Assembly: GCF_000721075.1 (NCBI RefSeq) | Contig: NZ_JOEQ01000005.1 | Span: forward strand, 682,001 to 746,000 | Source: Streptosporangium amethystogenes | GTDB taxonomy: Bacteria > Actinomycetota > Actinomycetes > Streptosporangiales > Streptosporangiaceae | Direction: 5' to 3' | DNA length: 64,000 nucleotides | Shown here: positions 44,444-52,822 of the stretch, one piece after another | Layout: every line of letters begins with the position of its first letter | How positions within the stretch are numbered: position 1 is the first letter of the stretch | Translations under genes and position numbers: made by a program | The notes under the pieces: generated by a model | Told to the model about the DNA's origin: nothing | Seen by the model: the letters and a program-made list of their open reading frames with translations, nothing else | Databases searched by the model: none

Positions 44444-45493
44444 TCAGATCACGCCGTCGGCGGACAGCCGCTCGATCACCGCGCGCTGCGTCGTGCCGAA
44501 GTGCGCGCGTGAGATCTCAGTGGGCCGCACGCTGTTGGGCGGGTAGAACGATGTGCCGGCATAGCTGGGGGCATAAAGCTCGAAGCGCTGACGGGGAAGG
44601 AGGTTCATCATCTCGGGGACCCTGCGCGCGCGGCGCAGGGCGGCCAGGTCGATCTCCCCGTTGGCGGCCATGGACTCTCCCTGGCCGGCCTTCGCGATCA
44701 CGAGGCCCCGATGGTCGACGATCTGGCTGGCACCGTCGCCGGACTCCGGGGGCAGGCCGGTGCCGTACAGACCGGCGGTGTTGGCGGAGACCACGTACGC
44801 GCCGTTCTCCACCGCGCGGGCGAGCTTGGCGACGTTCTTCGGCGACAGCAGGCCACTGCAGATCTCCGAGGAGCTGTGCAGGAACACCTCCGCGCCGCGC
44901 ATCGCGAGGCAGCGGGCCACCTCGGGGAACAGGATCTCCTCGGAGGCGATCGCCGCCAGGTTGCCGATCTCGGTCCTGGCCACGGGGAAGAGCGCGTCCT
45001 CGCCATAGATGGAGAGGTAGTCGTCGAGGAGGTCGTGCGGGGTCACGGCGTACATCGAGTTGAGCCGCCGGTAGCGGAGCACCACCTTCCCGCGCGGATC
45101 GAGGATGACCGACGCCTGGAAGTAGATGCCGGGGAAGTGCTCGTCGAGCTCGTAGGCGTTGACGCACAGGAACAGACCGGTGTCACGGCTGAGCTCGGCC
45201 AGCCGCGCGTACTCCGTGCCGTCGGGTGCCAGAGCCGCCCGCTCGCACCACTCGGGCAGCGGTTCACCGACGGGATGGCCGGTGAGGAGGTACTCGGGGA
45301 GGACCACGAGCGCGAGCTTCGGGCCGATGGACCGCTGTGTCGCGGTGACCTGTTCGTGAACCCGGTCGATGGCCGCGCGGATCAGGTCGCGGGCGGCCGC
45401 GGTGCTCTCGGCCCGGTTGACGGCATGACAGGCGGTCTGTAGCGCGACCGCATGGTAGGCGACCAGCGGTTCATCCGCAAGATCTTGACTCAC
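44444..45493 (-). CDS. Nitrilase-fold (carbon-nitrogen hydrolase) protein lacking catalytic Cys and Lys
   Basis: This 349-residue protein starts at GTG 45493 behind AGGGG. It has the nitrilase fold with the glutamate kept (E67 in ALVVLPEYLLTG). The lysine position in RYRRLNSMY is arginine (about R143). The nucleophile position in AAIASEEILFPEVAR is serine S184, where active enzymes read I-C-x-x-x-x-F-P-E. So two of the three catalytic residues differ and hydrolysis by the usual thiol mechanism is not expected. It heads the operon with the ALDH and flavoprotein, behind a divergent promoter with an IclR-like site. Confidence 0.82.
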   Translation of the reverse strand: MSQDLADEPLVAYHAVALQTACHAVNRAESTAAARDLIRAAIDRVHEQVTATQRSIGPKLALVVLPEYLLTGHPVGEPLPEWCERAALAPDGTEYARLAELSRDTGLFLCVNAYELDEHFPGIYFQASVILDPRGKVVLRYRRLNSMYAVTPHDLLDDYLSIYGEDALFPVARTEIGNLAAIASEEILFPEVARCLAMRGAEVFLHSSSEICSGLLSPKNVAKLARAVENGAYVVSANTAGLYGTGLPPESGDGASQIVDHRGLVIAKAGQGESMAANGEIDLAALRRARRVPEMMNLLPRQRFELYAPSYAGTSFYPPNSVRPTEISRAHFGTTQRAVIERLSADGVI

Positions 45494-45502
45494 ACAAGCC
45501 CC

Positions 45503-45529
45503 TGTTCCGCATATAGAAACGCCGTTTCT
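45503..45529. promoter_or_regulatory. Operator region of the nitrilase-ALDH operon
   Basis: Two overlapping dyads are present. AGAAAC and GTTTCT flank three bases at 45515-45529. GTTCCG-CATAT-AGAAAC at 45504-45520 is a two-mismatch version of the GTTCCG-N5-CGGAAC site seen at 45617 and 48048. On the reverse strand TATAGT (45542-45537) is a good -10 just upstream. Confidence 0.5.
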
Positions 45530-45579
45530 GGTTGGACTATAGGGAGAGTGTCCCGGTTTGGGAAGCCTCGGGAACCTCA

Positions 45580-45608
45580 TTGACACGTAAAGACCCTCGC
45601 TCTAGCGT
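45580..45608 (+). promoter_or_regulatory. Promoter of the VOC-flavoprotein operon
   Basis: TTGACA (45580-45585) and TAGCGT (45603-45608) are 17 bases apart. The start of transcription would fall near 45615, directly before the inverted repeat at 45617-45633. Confidence 0.7.
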
Positions 45609-45616
45609 GGAACACC

Positions 45617-45633
45617 GTTCCGACTTGCGGAAC
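45617..45633. promoter_or_regulatory. IclR-like operator
   Basis: GTTCCGACTTGCGGAAC has perfect 6-base arms around 5 bases and sits at the predicted transcription start. The pattern resembles operators of IclR-family regulators. A nearly identical site lies at 48048-48064. No iclR gene is in the window. Confidence 0.6.
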
Positions 45634-45658
45634 TCGAAGAGAACGTGGAGGCGTCACC

Positions 45659-46501
45659 TTGCCGCTTGGAGCGATCGTCGAGGCTGTCATCACGTGCCGG
45701 AACGTCGAGGCATCGGTTGCCTTCCATACCGGGGCGTTCGACCTTGATGTCCTCGAATGGAACGGTCCGGACGCGCTTCTCGGCGTCCGAGGTGTCGAGA
45801 CCGGCAGGATACGGCTCACCCCCGCACCCCCGGACGTGGCCGAGGCGCCCGAGCCGCGCGTCTGGGACATCGGTCCCCGGCTCCTTGGTATGTACTCCAG
45901 GGACCTCGGGCGGACGACACAGATGATCGACGCCGCGGGCGGCCGGTCCCTGCCGCCCGTCACCTACCCCTACGGTTCCGCCTCCCTGACCGAGTGCGTG
46001 GCGCTCGGCAGCGACGGGGTCTGGTGGACGCTGCCGCATGCGGCTGCCGGCCATCGGCCGAGCCCCGCGTTGGAGGGAGATCCGGAGCGCCTCCACGGTG
46101 AGTTGCACACGGCCGTCGTCGTACCCGCCGACCACGATCAGGCGCTGCGCTTCTTCGTCGAGGGTGGGGGCCTGAACATCCTGTTCGCCGGGGAGATGAG
46201 CGGCGAACCGTTCGAGCGGCTGATCGGCATGCCGCCCGGCGCGGGCCTGCGGCTGACCTTCCTCGTCTCCGCGGACCATGCCCCCGCGCGTCTGGAGATC
46301 ATGTCGTTCACCGGCGTCGACGCGGTGGACCTGTCGGACCGGCCGCTCGGGCTGCGCAGGGTGGTGTTCGCCGTCGAGGACCCCGCTTCCACGATCGCCG
46401 CGCTGGAGGCGTGCGGTGGTGTCCGCCTCGGTGAGCGTCTCGTACGCGGACCCGGTGGCCTGGAGGTGGAGTTGCGCGAACCCGCCGGGGCGGCGTCGTG
46501 A
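45659..46501 (+). CDS. Two-domain VOC protein (glyoxalase/dioxygenase fold)
   Basis: This 280-residue protein starts with TTG, supported by GTGGAGG seven bases upstream; no ATG or GTG fits as well. Two VOC modules are present, residues 1-130 (VEAVITCRNVEASVAFHTGA, RLLGMYSRDLGRTTQMIDAA) and 140-280 (HTAVVVPADHDQALRFFVEG, RRVVFAVEDPASTIAALEAC). Metal-binding His/Glu pairs are only partly conserved, so whether it is an extradiol-type enzyme or a binding protein is open. The stop overlaps the next start as GTGA, so it acts with the flavoprotein. Confidence 0.8.
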   Translation: MPLGAIVEAVITCRNVEASVAFHTGAFDLDVLEWNGPDALLGVRGVETGRIRLTPAPPDVAEAPEPRVWDIGPRLLGMYSRDLGRTTQMIDAAGGRSLPPVTYPYGSASLTECVALGSDGVWWTLPHAAAGHRPSPALEGDPERLHGELHTAVVVPADHDQALRFFVEGGGLNILFAGEMSGEPFERLIGMPPGAGLRLTFLVSADHAPARLEIMSFTGVDAVDLSDRPLGLRRVVFAVEDPASTIAALEACGGVRLGERLVRGPGGLEVELREPAGAAS

Positions 46502-47976
46502 CGGCGGAATCTCTCGGCCGGTTCGATGTCGTGGTCGTCGGCGCCGGGGCCGCGGGGATGTGCGTCGCCATCGAGGCCGCCTCGGCGGGCGCGAGTGTGC
46601 TCGTCGTCGAGAAGCAGTCCGAGGTGGGTGGCATGCTGCACATCGCCAATGGCGAGTTCAGCGGAGCGGGCACCCGCCGTCAGGCCGCGCACGGCATCGA
46701 CGATACCCCCGAGCGCCACTTCGAGGACGTGATGAGGCTCTCCCACGGCAGGGCGGACGAGGATCTCGTCTGGCGGACGGTGCGCGCGCAGGGGGACACG
46801 GTCGACTGGCTGGAGAGCCTCGATTTCGACTTCGACCCCGGCACCCCGGGCCTCGTGCACGGGCACGAGGTCTACTCGGTGCCCCGTACGTACTGGGGGG
46901 TCGACCTCGGCAGGTCGCTGCTGCGGCTGCTGGGCCGCCGCTTCGAGGACGCCATCGAGGCGGGGGCGGTGCGCCTGCTGCTCGGCACCCGGATCCAGGG
47001 CGCGCTCACCGACGGCGGGCGGGTGACCGGCGTGACCGGAATCCGGCCCGACGGCGGCGAGATGGTCGCGCACGGCGACGCCGTCGTCCTGGCCACCGGC
47101 GGGTACGACGCCGATCCGAGCGTGCGCAACCGCTTCCTGCCCCCCGGGTGTGAGAACGCGCTGATCGCCTGCCTGGACCACGCGACCGGCGACGGCCTGA
47201 CACTGGCCCTCACGCTCGGCGCCGATGTCAGCGCCGACGGGTTCTTCATCCCGGTGATGGGGCTGATCCCCGACCCCGCCCGCAGTGGGTTCGCCGTCGA
47301 CTACCGGGAGGCGTTCGTCCAGGTCGCCCCCGCCTACCGGACCCCGTACGAGATCTGGGTCAACCAGGACGGCAGACGCTTCGTCGCGGAGGACGGTGAG
47401 AGCCCCGAGCGCCGGGAAAGGGAGTTGCTGCGCCAGCCGGGGCTCGCGATGCACATCGTCTGGGACCGGTCGATCGCCGAGACCGCGGAGCCGCTCATCG
47501 GCAACGGCACCGGAGACTGGACGCGAGAGCGCATGCTCGCCGAATGCGAGGCCGGACGCTGGATCGTCGCCGCGGACTCTCTGCGGGACCTCGCGGAGCG
47601 ACTCGGGGTGGACGCGGACGGTCTCATCGCGACGGTCGAACGGTACAACGTCGCGGTCCGGAGCGGGAACGACCCGGAGTACGGGCGCGTCGTCCTGCCC
47701 ATGACCATCGGGACGCCGCCGTACTACGGGCTCACCTCCGTCGCAGCCTCCCTGCTCAGCCGGGACGGTGTGCGGGTGGACGGCGACCTCTCGGTGCTGA
47801 ACCGCGCGGGCACCCCCATCACCGGTCTCTTCGCGGTGGGTGAGGTGCTCGGCAACAACGTCTTCGCCGGCGACAACTATGTCGGAGGTATGAGCGTGAC
47901 CCCGGCGATGACGCTCGGCCGCGAACTTGGCCGCGCGCTGGGAGCCGCTGCGGCGTCCCGCTCTATTTCGGACTGA
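46498..47976 (+). CDS. FAD-dependent dehydrogenase, fumarate reductase / ketosteroid dehydrogenase type
   Basis: This 492-residue protein starts with GTG overlapping the VOC stop. The FAD motif is DVVVVGAGAAGMCVAIEAAS, then KQSEVGGMLHIANGEFSGAG, VVLATGGYDADPSVRNRFLP and the C-terminal GLFAVGEVLGNNVFAGDNYV...MSVTPAMTLGRELG. It is a paralogue of 41043-42473 and shares most motif blocks. The two lie on opposite sides of the same divergent promoter region, which suggests related substrates or successive steps. Confidence 0.87.
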   Translation: MTAESLGRFDVVVVGAGAAGMCVAIEAASAGASVLVVEKQSEVGGMLHIANGEFSGAGTRRQAAHGIDDTPERHFEDVMRLSHGRADEDLVWRTVRAQGDTVDWLESLDFDFDPGTPGLVHGHEVYSVPRTYWGVDLGRSLLRLLGRRFEDAIEAGAVRLLLGTRIQGALTDGGRVTGVTGIRPDGGEMVAHGDAVVLATGGYDADPSVRNRFLPPGCENALIACLDHATGDGLTLALTLGADVSADGFFIPVMGLIPDPARSGFAVDYREAFVQVAPAYRTPYEIWVNQDGRRFVAEDGESPERRERELLRQPGLAMHIVWDRSIAETAEPLIGNGTGDWTRERMLAECEAGRWIVAADSLRDLAERLGVDADGLIATVERYNVAVRSGNDPEYGRVVLPMTIGTPPYYGLTSVAASLLSRDGVRVDGDLSVLNRAGTPITGLFAVGEVLGNNVFAGDNYVGGMSVTPAMTLGRELGRALGAAAASRSISD

Positions 47977-48006
47977 TTTCACTCATTTAAACGTCAGACC
48001 AATACG

Positions 48007-48035
48007 TTGACAGCGAAGCACCCGCTTTCTAGGCT
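48007..48035 (+). promoter_or_regulatory. Promoter of the solute-binding-protein operon
   Basis: TTGACA (48007-48012) and TAGGCT (48030-48035) are 17 bases apart, an excellent actinomycete housekeeping-type promoter. The IclR-like site begins 12 bases after the -10. Confidence 0.75.
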
Positions 48036-48047
48036 GCTGGTAACGCT

Positions 48048-48064
48048 GTTCCGCATATCGGAAT
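48048..48064. promoter_or_regulatory. IclR-like operator, second copy
   Basis: GTTCCGCATATCGGAAT has arms TTCCG and CGGAA around CATAT and overlaps the expected transcription start of the solute-binding-protein genes. It matches the site at 45617-45633. Confidence 0.6.
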
Positions 48065-48099
48065 TCCCCGACCCCGGGCCTGAAACCATGAGGCTGCAC

Positions 48100-49332
48100 A
48101 TGCGTAAATCAAGTTTTCGATGGGTCGCTGCGGCGGCTGCTGGTGCATTGGTGCTCTCCGGCTGCGCGAGCAAGGAGGAACGCGCGGGTGTGTCGGAGAA
48201 GACCGGCGGCTCCGGCTGGAGCGCGGGGGCCGACACCATCAAGATCGGGCTCATCACCCCGATGACGGGTGCCTACTCCATCCTCGGCATCCTCCAGGAG
48301 AACTCGATCCGGGTGGAGATGGACCGGATCAACCAGGCCGGCGGCCTCGGGGGAGCCAAGCTGGAGCTCGTCATCCGGGACTCCGCGCTCGACCCGGGCA
48401 AGGCCGTTCAGGCGGCCAACGAGATGGTCGGCGACGAGCAGGTGAAAATGGTGGTCGGCCCCTCGCTCTCGGCGTTCTACAACGCCTCGAAGGCCATCTA
48501 CGAGCAGAACAAGAAGCTCAACTGCCAACCCGGTGTCGGCACCGGTGACTTCGGCGTCCTGAAGTACGGATTCCGCTCCCAGGACCCCAACAACATCAGC
48601 GTCGAGAAGATGCTGGAATACCTGCAGACCCAGGACGTGAAGTCCATCGGGCTCGTCTACGAGGCCGACGACACGGGCAAGGCGATGGACGGCTACATCA
48701 AGGAGATGGCGCCGAAGTACGGGCTCACCTACCTGAGCTATCAGGAGACCCGCCCCGACGACCAGTCGCACCGGCCCTACCTCGACAAGCTCAAGGACGC
48801 CGGGGCGATCATGGTCTCCAGTAACGCCAGCGGAGCCAAGACGATGGCCGCGGCCGCCGAGGCGAACTACAAGGGCGTGATGGCCAGCACCTCGGGGCTG
48901 CAGAACGTCACCTTCCTCGACGCGGCCGGAGAACTCGCGATCGGCTCGGTCTTCGCCGCCGGGAACGTACAGTTCAACATTCGCGACAAGGCGACCTGGA
49001 AGGCCGGTTACCGCGCCCACGTCGAGGCGGTCGAGGCCAAGTACGGGCTGGTCGAGGGGCCGAAGTCCGGTGCGAAGATGCCCAAGGGCACGGCGATCGC
49101 GGCCGACTGTGTCACCGCGTTCGCGGCCGCGGCGGAGAGCGCCAAGTCGGTGGATCCGGACAAGCTGGCGACGGCGATGGCCGCGCTCGACATTCCCGAC
49201 ACCGAGACCCCGTCGGGCAACGCCATCAAGCCGGCGGACCACGAGTTCTACCACGTCGGCGACATCCACATCTACAAGTGGGACCGGGACGCCGACGGCT
49301 GGTTCATCACCGAGGTCACCCCCAAATCCTGA
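48100..49332 (+). CDS. Branched-chain amino acid-type ABC substrate-binding lipoprotein (copy 1)
   Basis: This 410-residue protein starts at ATG 48100, with GAGG six bases upstream; ATG 48088 is an alternative. The lipoprotein signal MRKSSFRWVAAAAAGALVLS ends at the lipobox LSGC. The mature part is the LivJ-type periplasmic fold: IKIGLITPMTGAYSILGILQ, GLGGAKLELVIRDSALDPGK, KSIGLVYEADDTGKAMDGYI and DTETPSGNAIKPADHEFYHV. It should bind a small acid, amino acid or aromatic outside the cell. No permease or ATPase genes are adjacent. It is about 60% similar by eye to the next gene's product. Confidence 0.9.
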   Translation: MRKSSFRWVAAAAAGALVLSGCASKEERAGVSEKTGGSGWSAGADTIKIGLITPMTGAYSILGILQENSIRVEMDRINQAGGLGGAKLELVIRDSALDPGKAVQAANEMVGDEQVKMVVGPSLSAFYNASKAIYEQNKKLNCQPGVGTGDFGVLKYGFRSQDPNNISVEKMLEYLQTQDVKSIGLVYEADDTGKAMDGYIKEMAPKYGLTYLSYQETRPDDQSHRPYLDKLKDAGAIMVSSNASGAKTMAAAAEANYKGVMASTSGLQNVTFLDAAGELAIGSVFAAGNVQFNIRDKATWKAGYRAHVEAVEAKYGLVEGPKSGAKMPKGTAIAADCVTAFAAAAESAKSVDPDKLATAMAALDIPDTETPSGNAIKPADHEFYHVGDIHIYKWDRDADGWFITEVTPKS

Positions 49333-49374
49333 GGCCGGAACCATCTTCTCAACTCTCATCCGATAGGACCCAGC

Positions 49375-50604
49375 ATGACCTTCTCCACCGGTCGTAAAAT
49401 CACGGCACTCCTGGGCGCGGCCGTACTGTTGACCGCCTGTGCCGGCAAGGAGGAACGAGCCGGAGGCGCGCAGGTCTCCTCCGACGGAGGCTGGAACGTC
49501 GGCCGTCCGGTGGTGAAGGTCGGGCTGATCACCCCGATGACCGGTCCACTCGCCGTCGTCGGCATCTCACAGGAGAACTCGCTCAAGATCGAGGTCGACC
49601 GGCTCAACGCCGAGGGCGGGATCGGCGGGGCCAAGCTCGAACTGGTGACCCGCGACTCCGGCCTCGACCCGGCGAAGGCCGTACAGGCCGCCAACGAGTT
49701 CGCCGGCGACGAGAGCGTCGGGCTCGTCATCGGGCCGGCGCTCTCCGCCTTCTACAACGCGGCCAAGGGCGGCTTCGAAAGCGGCAGGAAGGTCAACTGC
49801 CAGCCGATGGTCGCCACCGGCGACTTCAGCGGTCTTAAGTACGGCTTCCGCGCCCAGGACCCGGTCAGCCTCGACGTCGAGAAGATGCTGGCCCACCTGA
49901 AGTCCCAGGGGGTCACCTCGATCGGGGTCGTGTACGAAGGGGACGACGCCGGCAAGGGGACCGCGGACGAGGTCAAGAGGCAGGCGGAGGCCGGTGGCCT
50001 CACCTGGAAGGGATTCGAGGCCACCCGGTCCGACGACCAGTCGCACCGCTCGTACGTCGACAAGCTCAAGGACGCCGGGGCGATCTGGATCTCCAACACC
50101 GCGAGCGGCGCCAAGACCATGGCGGCCGCGAGCGAGGCAGGTTACCAGGGGCTCATCGTCGGCGGGTCGGGGGCGCGCAACATCGCGTTCATCGAGGCGG
50201 CAGGCGACACCGCGGACGGCACGCTCTTCGCCGCCACCTACTACCCCTACCCGAGCCGCGACGACCGCGCCACCTGGAAGCCCGCCTACCGCAAGCACAT
50301 CGAGGAGATCGAGAAGCGGTTCGGCAAGAACGTCGGCCCGAAGACCGGTGCCGAGTCGCCCAAGGCGGCCGAGATCTCCGCGGACTGCGTGCTCGCGTAC
50401 ACGCGGGCGGTCGAGCAGGCCCGCTCGCTTGATCCCGACGCCGTCGTCGCCGCCATCGACAAGCTGGAGATCCCCGACACCGAGACCCCGTCCGGCAACT
50501 CCATCTCGCCGGAGAAGCACGAGTTCTTCGGCCTGGACGACGTCCACATCTACCAGTGGAAAAAGGACGACAAGGGCTGGACGACCGTCGAGACCAGTGG
50601 CTGA
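49375..50604 (+). CDS. Branched-chain amino acid-type ABC substrate-binding lipoprotein (copy 2)
   Basis: This 409-residue tandem paralogue has lipobox LLTAC after MTFSTGRKITALLGAAV. The same blocks appear as in copy 1: VKVGLITPMTGPLAVVGISQ, GIGGAKLELVTRDSGLDPAK, TSIGVVYEGDDAGKGTADEV and DTETPSGNSISPEKHEFFGL. Differences concentrate in the pocket-lining stretch after the second conserved block, so the copies may bind related but different ligands. It is 42 bases behind copy 1 and 12 bases ahead of the hydrolase. Confidence 0.9.
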   Translation: MTFSTGRKITALLGAAVLLTACAGKEERAGGAQVSSDGGWNVGRPVVKVGLITPMTGPLAVVGISQENSLKIEVDRLNAEGGIGGAKLELVTRDSGLDPAKAVQAANEFAGDESVGLVIGPALSAFYNAAKGGFESGRKVNCQPMVATGDFSGLKYGFRAQDPVSLDVEKMLAHLKSQGVTSIGVVYEGDDAGKGTADEVKRQAEAGGLTWKGFEATRSDDQSHRSYVDKLKDAGAIWISNTASGAKTMAAASEAGYQGLIVGGSGARNIAFIEAAGDTADGTLFAATYYPYPSRDDRATWKPAYRKHIEEIEKRFGKNVGPKTGAESPKAAEISADCVLAYTRAVEQARSLDPDAVVAAIDKLEIPDTETPSGNSISPEKHEFFGLDDVHIYQWKKDDKGWTTVETSG

Positions 50605-50616
50605 ACGGGAGTCCCC

Positions 50617-52272
50617 ATGGAGCGGCACTACGTCACCGTCGGCGACCGTCAGGTCCACTACACAAGCGCGGGGCAGGGCCTGCCGATCGTTCTCCTGCAC
50701 GCCTCGCCGGGCGATTACCGCCCGCTGCGCGGCCTGGTCGAGGAACTGGCCCGCTGGTTCACGGTGTACGCGCTGGACACCCCGGGGCACGGCGGGTCCG
50801 ATCCGCTCCCGGTCGCGGAGCCGGCCATGGCCGACTACGGGGCCGCCCTCGGCGAGACCCTGACCGCGCTCGGGCTGGAGCGGGTCCATCTGTACGGCAC
50901 GCACACCGGCGCGAAGGTGGCGCTCGCGTTCGCCGTCGCGCAGCCCGGCCGGGTCGCCTCGCTCGTCCTCGACGGACTGGGGATCTCGACTCCCGAGGAG
51001 CGGGCCGACCAGCTCGCGAACTACCTTCCCCCCATCGCGCGGCGCGGCGACGGCACACACCTCGTCGAGGCATGGCACCGGGTGCGGAACATGTACCTGT
51101 TCTGGCCCTGGTACAACGAGAGGCCCGAGGCGAGGCTGGCCTCGGCGATGCCGTCCCCGGGGTACCTGCACGAGGTGACGACCGGCATGCTCGAAACCGG
51201 CGGGACCTACTCGCTCGCCTACCGCGCGGCGTTCGTCTGCGATCCGGCACCGCTGCTGGCCCGGCTCGCCGTACCGTCCCTCCTCTTCGCCTCGCCGGGT
51301 GACCCGCTCCACGCCCACCTGGACCGGCTCCCTGACCTGGGCACCCGGATCCGGGTCGAGGACCTCGCCGCGGGGAGCGACTCGCCGCAGGGGGTGGCGG
51401 CACGGGTACGTTCCCATGCTGCGGCCCACCCGGAGGGGGTGACCGGGGCGCCCGCACGGCCCGAGGTCCGAGCCGCGGGGACGCTGACCCGCCGCTACGT
51501 CAGCACCCGGCTGGGCCAGGTGCTGGTCCGCTGGACGGGGACGGGCACGGCGGGCAGGCCGCTGGTGGCGCTGCCTCCGGCACCCGCCTCCGGCCACGCG
51601 GTCGACGGGCTGCTGAGCCGGGCCGGGGAGCACCGGCCGGCCTTCGCCGTCGACCTGCCGGGAACCGGCGACTCCGACCTGAGGGGAAAGCTCACCGTCG
51701 ACGCCGGGCAACTGGCCGAGGCCGTCCGGGACGTCCTCGAAGAGCTCGGCCTCGGAACCGTCGACCTGTACGGCTCGGGAGCGGGTGGCACGATCGCGGC
51801 CGCCGTCGCCGAGCGGCACCCGGCACGCGTGCACGCGCTGGCGCTGGCCGCGCTGCCGGACCCCGAACGTCTTCCGGCGGAACTCGCCTCGGCGCGCACC
51901 CCGTCCCTGACGCCCGACGACCACGGCACGCACCTGCTGCGAGCCTGGCACCTGGTGAGGGACGGCGGACTGCGACCGGGGACGAGCCCGCCCTCCACCG
52001 GAGGAGACGGCGGCCGGCCGGATCTGGCGGTACTGGAACGCAGGGTCCTCGACATCGTCAAGGCGTGGCCCACCTACGGTTCGGTCTTCCGGGCCGCGGT
52101 GCTCGACGGAGTCGTCCGGCGGCTCGCCGCTCTCCGCACGCCGATCGTGGCCGCGGACCCGATCTGGGACCCGTTCGTGGCCGACGCGGAGTTCACGCCG
52201 TCGCACTCCCCCCACGATGGGCGAGGCGGGCAGGCCGCTCTGCTGAAAGCCCTGGACGAGGCGGGAACGTGA
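50617..52272 (+). CDS. Tandem alpha/beta-hydrolase-fold protein with altered nucleophile elbows
   Basis: This 551-residue protein has two alpha/beta-hydrolase domains (about 1-270 and 285-551). The first has oxyanion-side LPIVLLHASPGDYRPLRGLV and the elbow LYGTHTGAKVALAFA, so histidine H96 occupies the usual serine place. The second has VDLPGTGDSDL and the elbow LYGSGAGGTIAAAVA, where glycine G388 falls at the nucleophile position. Neither domain has a normal G-x-S-x-G. G-x-H-T-G elbows do occur in some hydrolase-fold families. It is last in the solute-binding operon; ester or thioester hydrolysis cannot be assumed. Confidence 0.8.
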   Translation: MERHYVTVGDRQVHYTSAGQGLPIVLLHASPGDYRPLRGLVEELARWFTVYALDTPGHGGSDPLPVAEPAMADYGAALGETLTALGLERVHLYGTHTGAKVALAFAVAQPGRVASLVLDGLGISTPEERADQLANYLPPIARRGDGTHLVEAWHRVRNMYLFWPWYNERPEARLASAMPSPGYLHEVTTGMLETGGTYSLAYRAAFVCDPAPLLARLAVPSLLFASPGDPLHAHLDRLPDLGTRIRVEDLAAGSDSPQGVAARVRSHAAAHPEGVTGAPARPEVRAAGTLTRRYVSTRLGQVLVRWTGTGTAGRPLVALPPAPASGHAVDGLLSRAGEHRPAFAVDLPGTGDSDLRGKLTVDAGQLAEAVRDVLEELGLGTVDLYGSGAGGTIAAAVAERHPARVHALALAALPDPERLPAELASARTPSLTPDDHGTHLLRAWHLVRDGGLRPGTSPPSTGGDGGRPDLAVLERRVLDIVKAWPTYGSVFRAAVLDGVVRRLAALRTPIVAADPIWDPFVADAEFTPSHSPHDGRGGQAALLKALDEAGT

Positions 52273-52308
52273 ACCGGGCAGACCGGGCAGACCGGGCAGA
52301 CCGGGCAG
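52273..52308. repeat. Four tandem copies of a 9-base unit
   Basis: ACCGGGCAG is repeated exactly four times, starting one base after the hydrolase stop codon, followed by a run of A. It lies between converging operons. It does not itself form a hairpin. Confidence 0.9.
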
Positions 52309-52336
52309 AAAAAATGATCACGCGCGCCCACCCCGG

Positions 52337-52732
52337 CTACGGCATGGGCGCGCGCATCAGCATCACCGCGGTGGCTTCCAGCACCTGATCTCCGCTGCCG
52401 TCGATCGCGGACCAGCGGTAGTGCCGGATCACCTTTCCGCTCCCGGTCTCACGAGCCTCGCCGGGGGTCAGCTCGACCCGCAACGTCGTGGGCGCGCGCA
52501 GCATCTTCGAGAAGCGGACCTCGCGCAGTTCGAGCAGCGCGATCGCCTCGTCGAGCATCCTGGACCGCTCGACGAGGCCGCCCACCAGGAGCAGGACCCC
52601 CTGTCCCGGCATCGGGGCAGGGGATCCTGCTGCCGGGACGAACAGGGGGTGGGTGTAACCGCCCAGGCCGACGAGAGTGTCGATCAGCTCCTGGGTCACC
52701 TCGACCTCCGGCGTCGTCACCGGCACTCCCAC
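52337..52732 (-). CDS. Hotdog-fold MaoC-like protein
   Basis: This 131-residue protein starts with GTG at 52732 (GTG 52720 is also possible). VTQELIDTLVGLGGYTHPLF and the later RFSKMLRAPTTLRVELTPGE ... VLEATAVMLMRAPMP follow the pattern of single-hotdog MaoC dehydratases. It lacks the full A-x-x-S-G-D-x-N-P-x-H motif; Y-T-H-P-L-F may replace D-x-N-P-x-H. It is the last gene of the long CoA operon, 90 bases after the cupin gene. Hydratase or thioesterase activity are both possible. Confidence 0.7.
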   Translation of the reverse strand: MGVPVTTPEVEVTQELIDTLVGLGGYTHPLFVPAAGSPAPMPGQGVLLLVGGLVERSRMLDEAIALLELREVRFSKMLRAPTTLRVELTPGEARETGSGKVIRHYRWSAIDGSGDQVLEATAVMLMRAPMP

Positions 52733-52822
52733 CGGACAGGCTTCGGTTGACCTGTCATCGCTTTCCGCCTGCGCGGGGTGGCGACTTCGGGTGAGGAGGC
52801 AGGGGAGCCCCGAGGGTGAACG

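Noticed and set aside
49567..52215. 882-residue reverse-strand open frame across the second solute-binding protein and hydrolase
   Set aside because: The low-complexity Arg/Gly/Val composition is typical of an antisense shadow; the forward genes have signal, lipobox and fold motifs.
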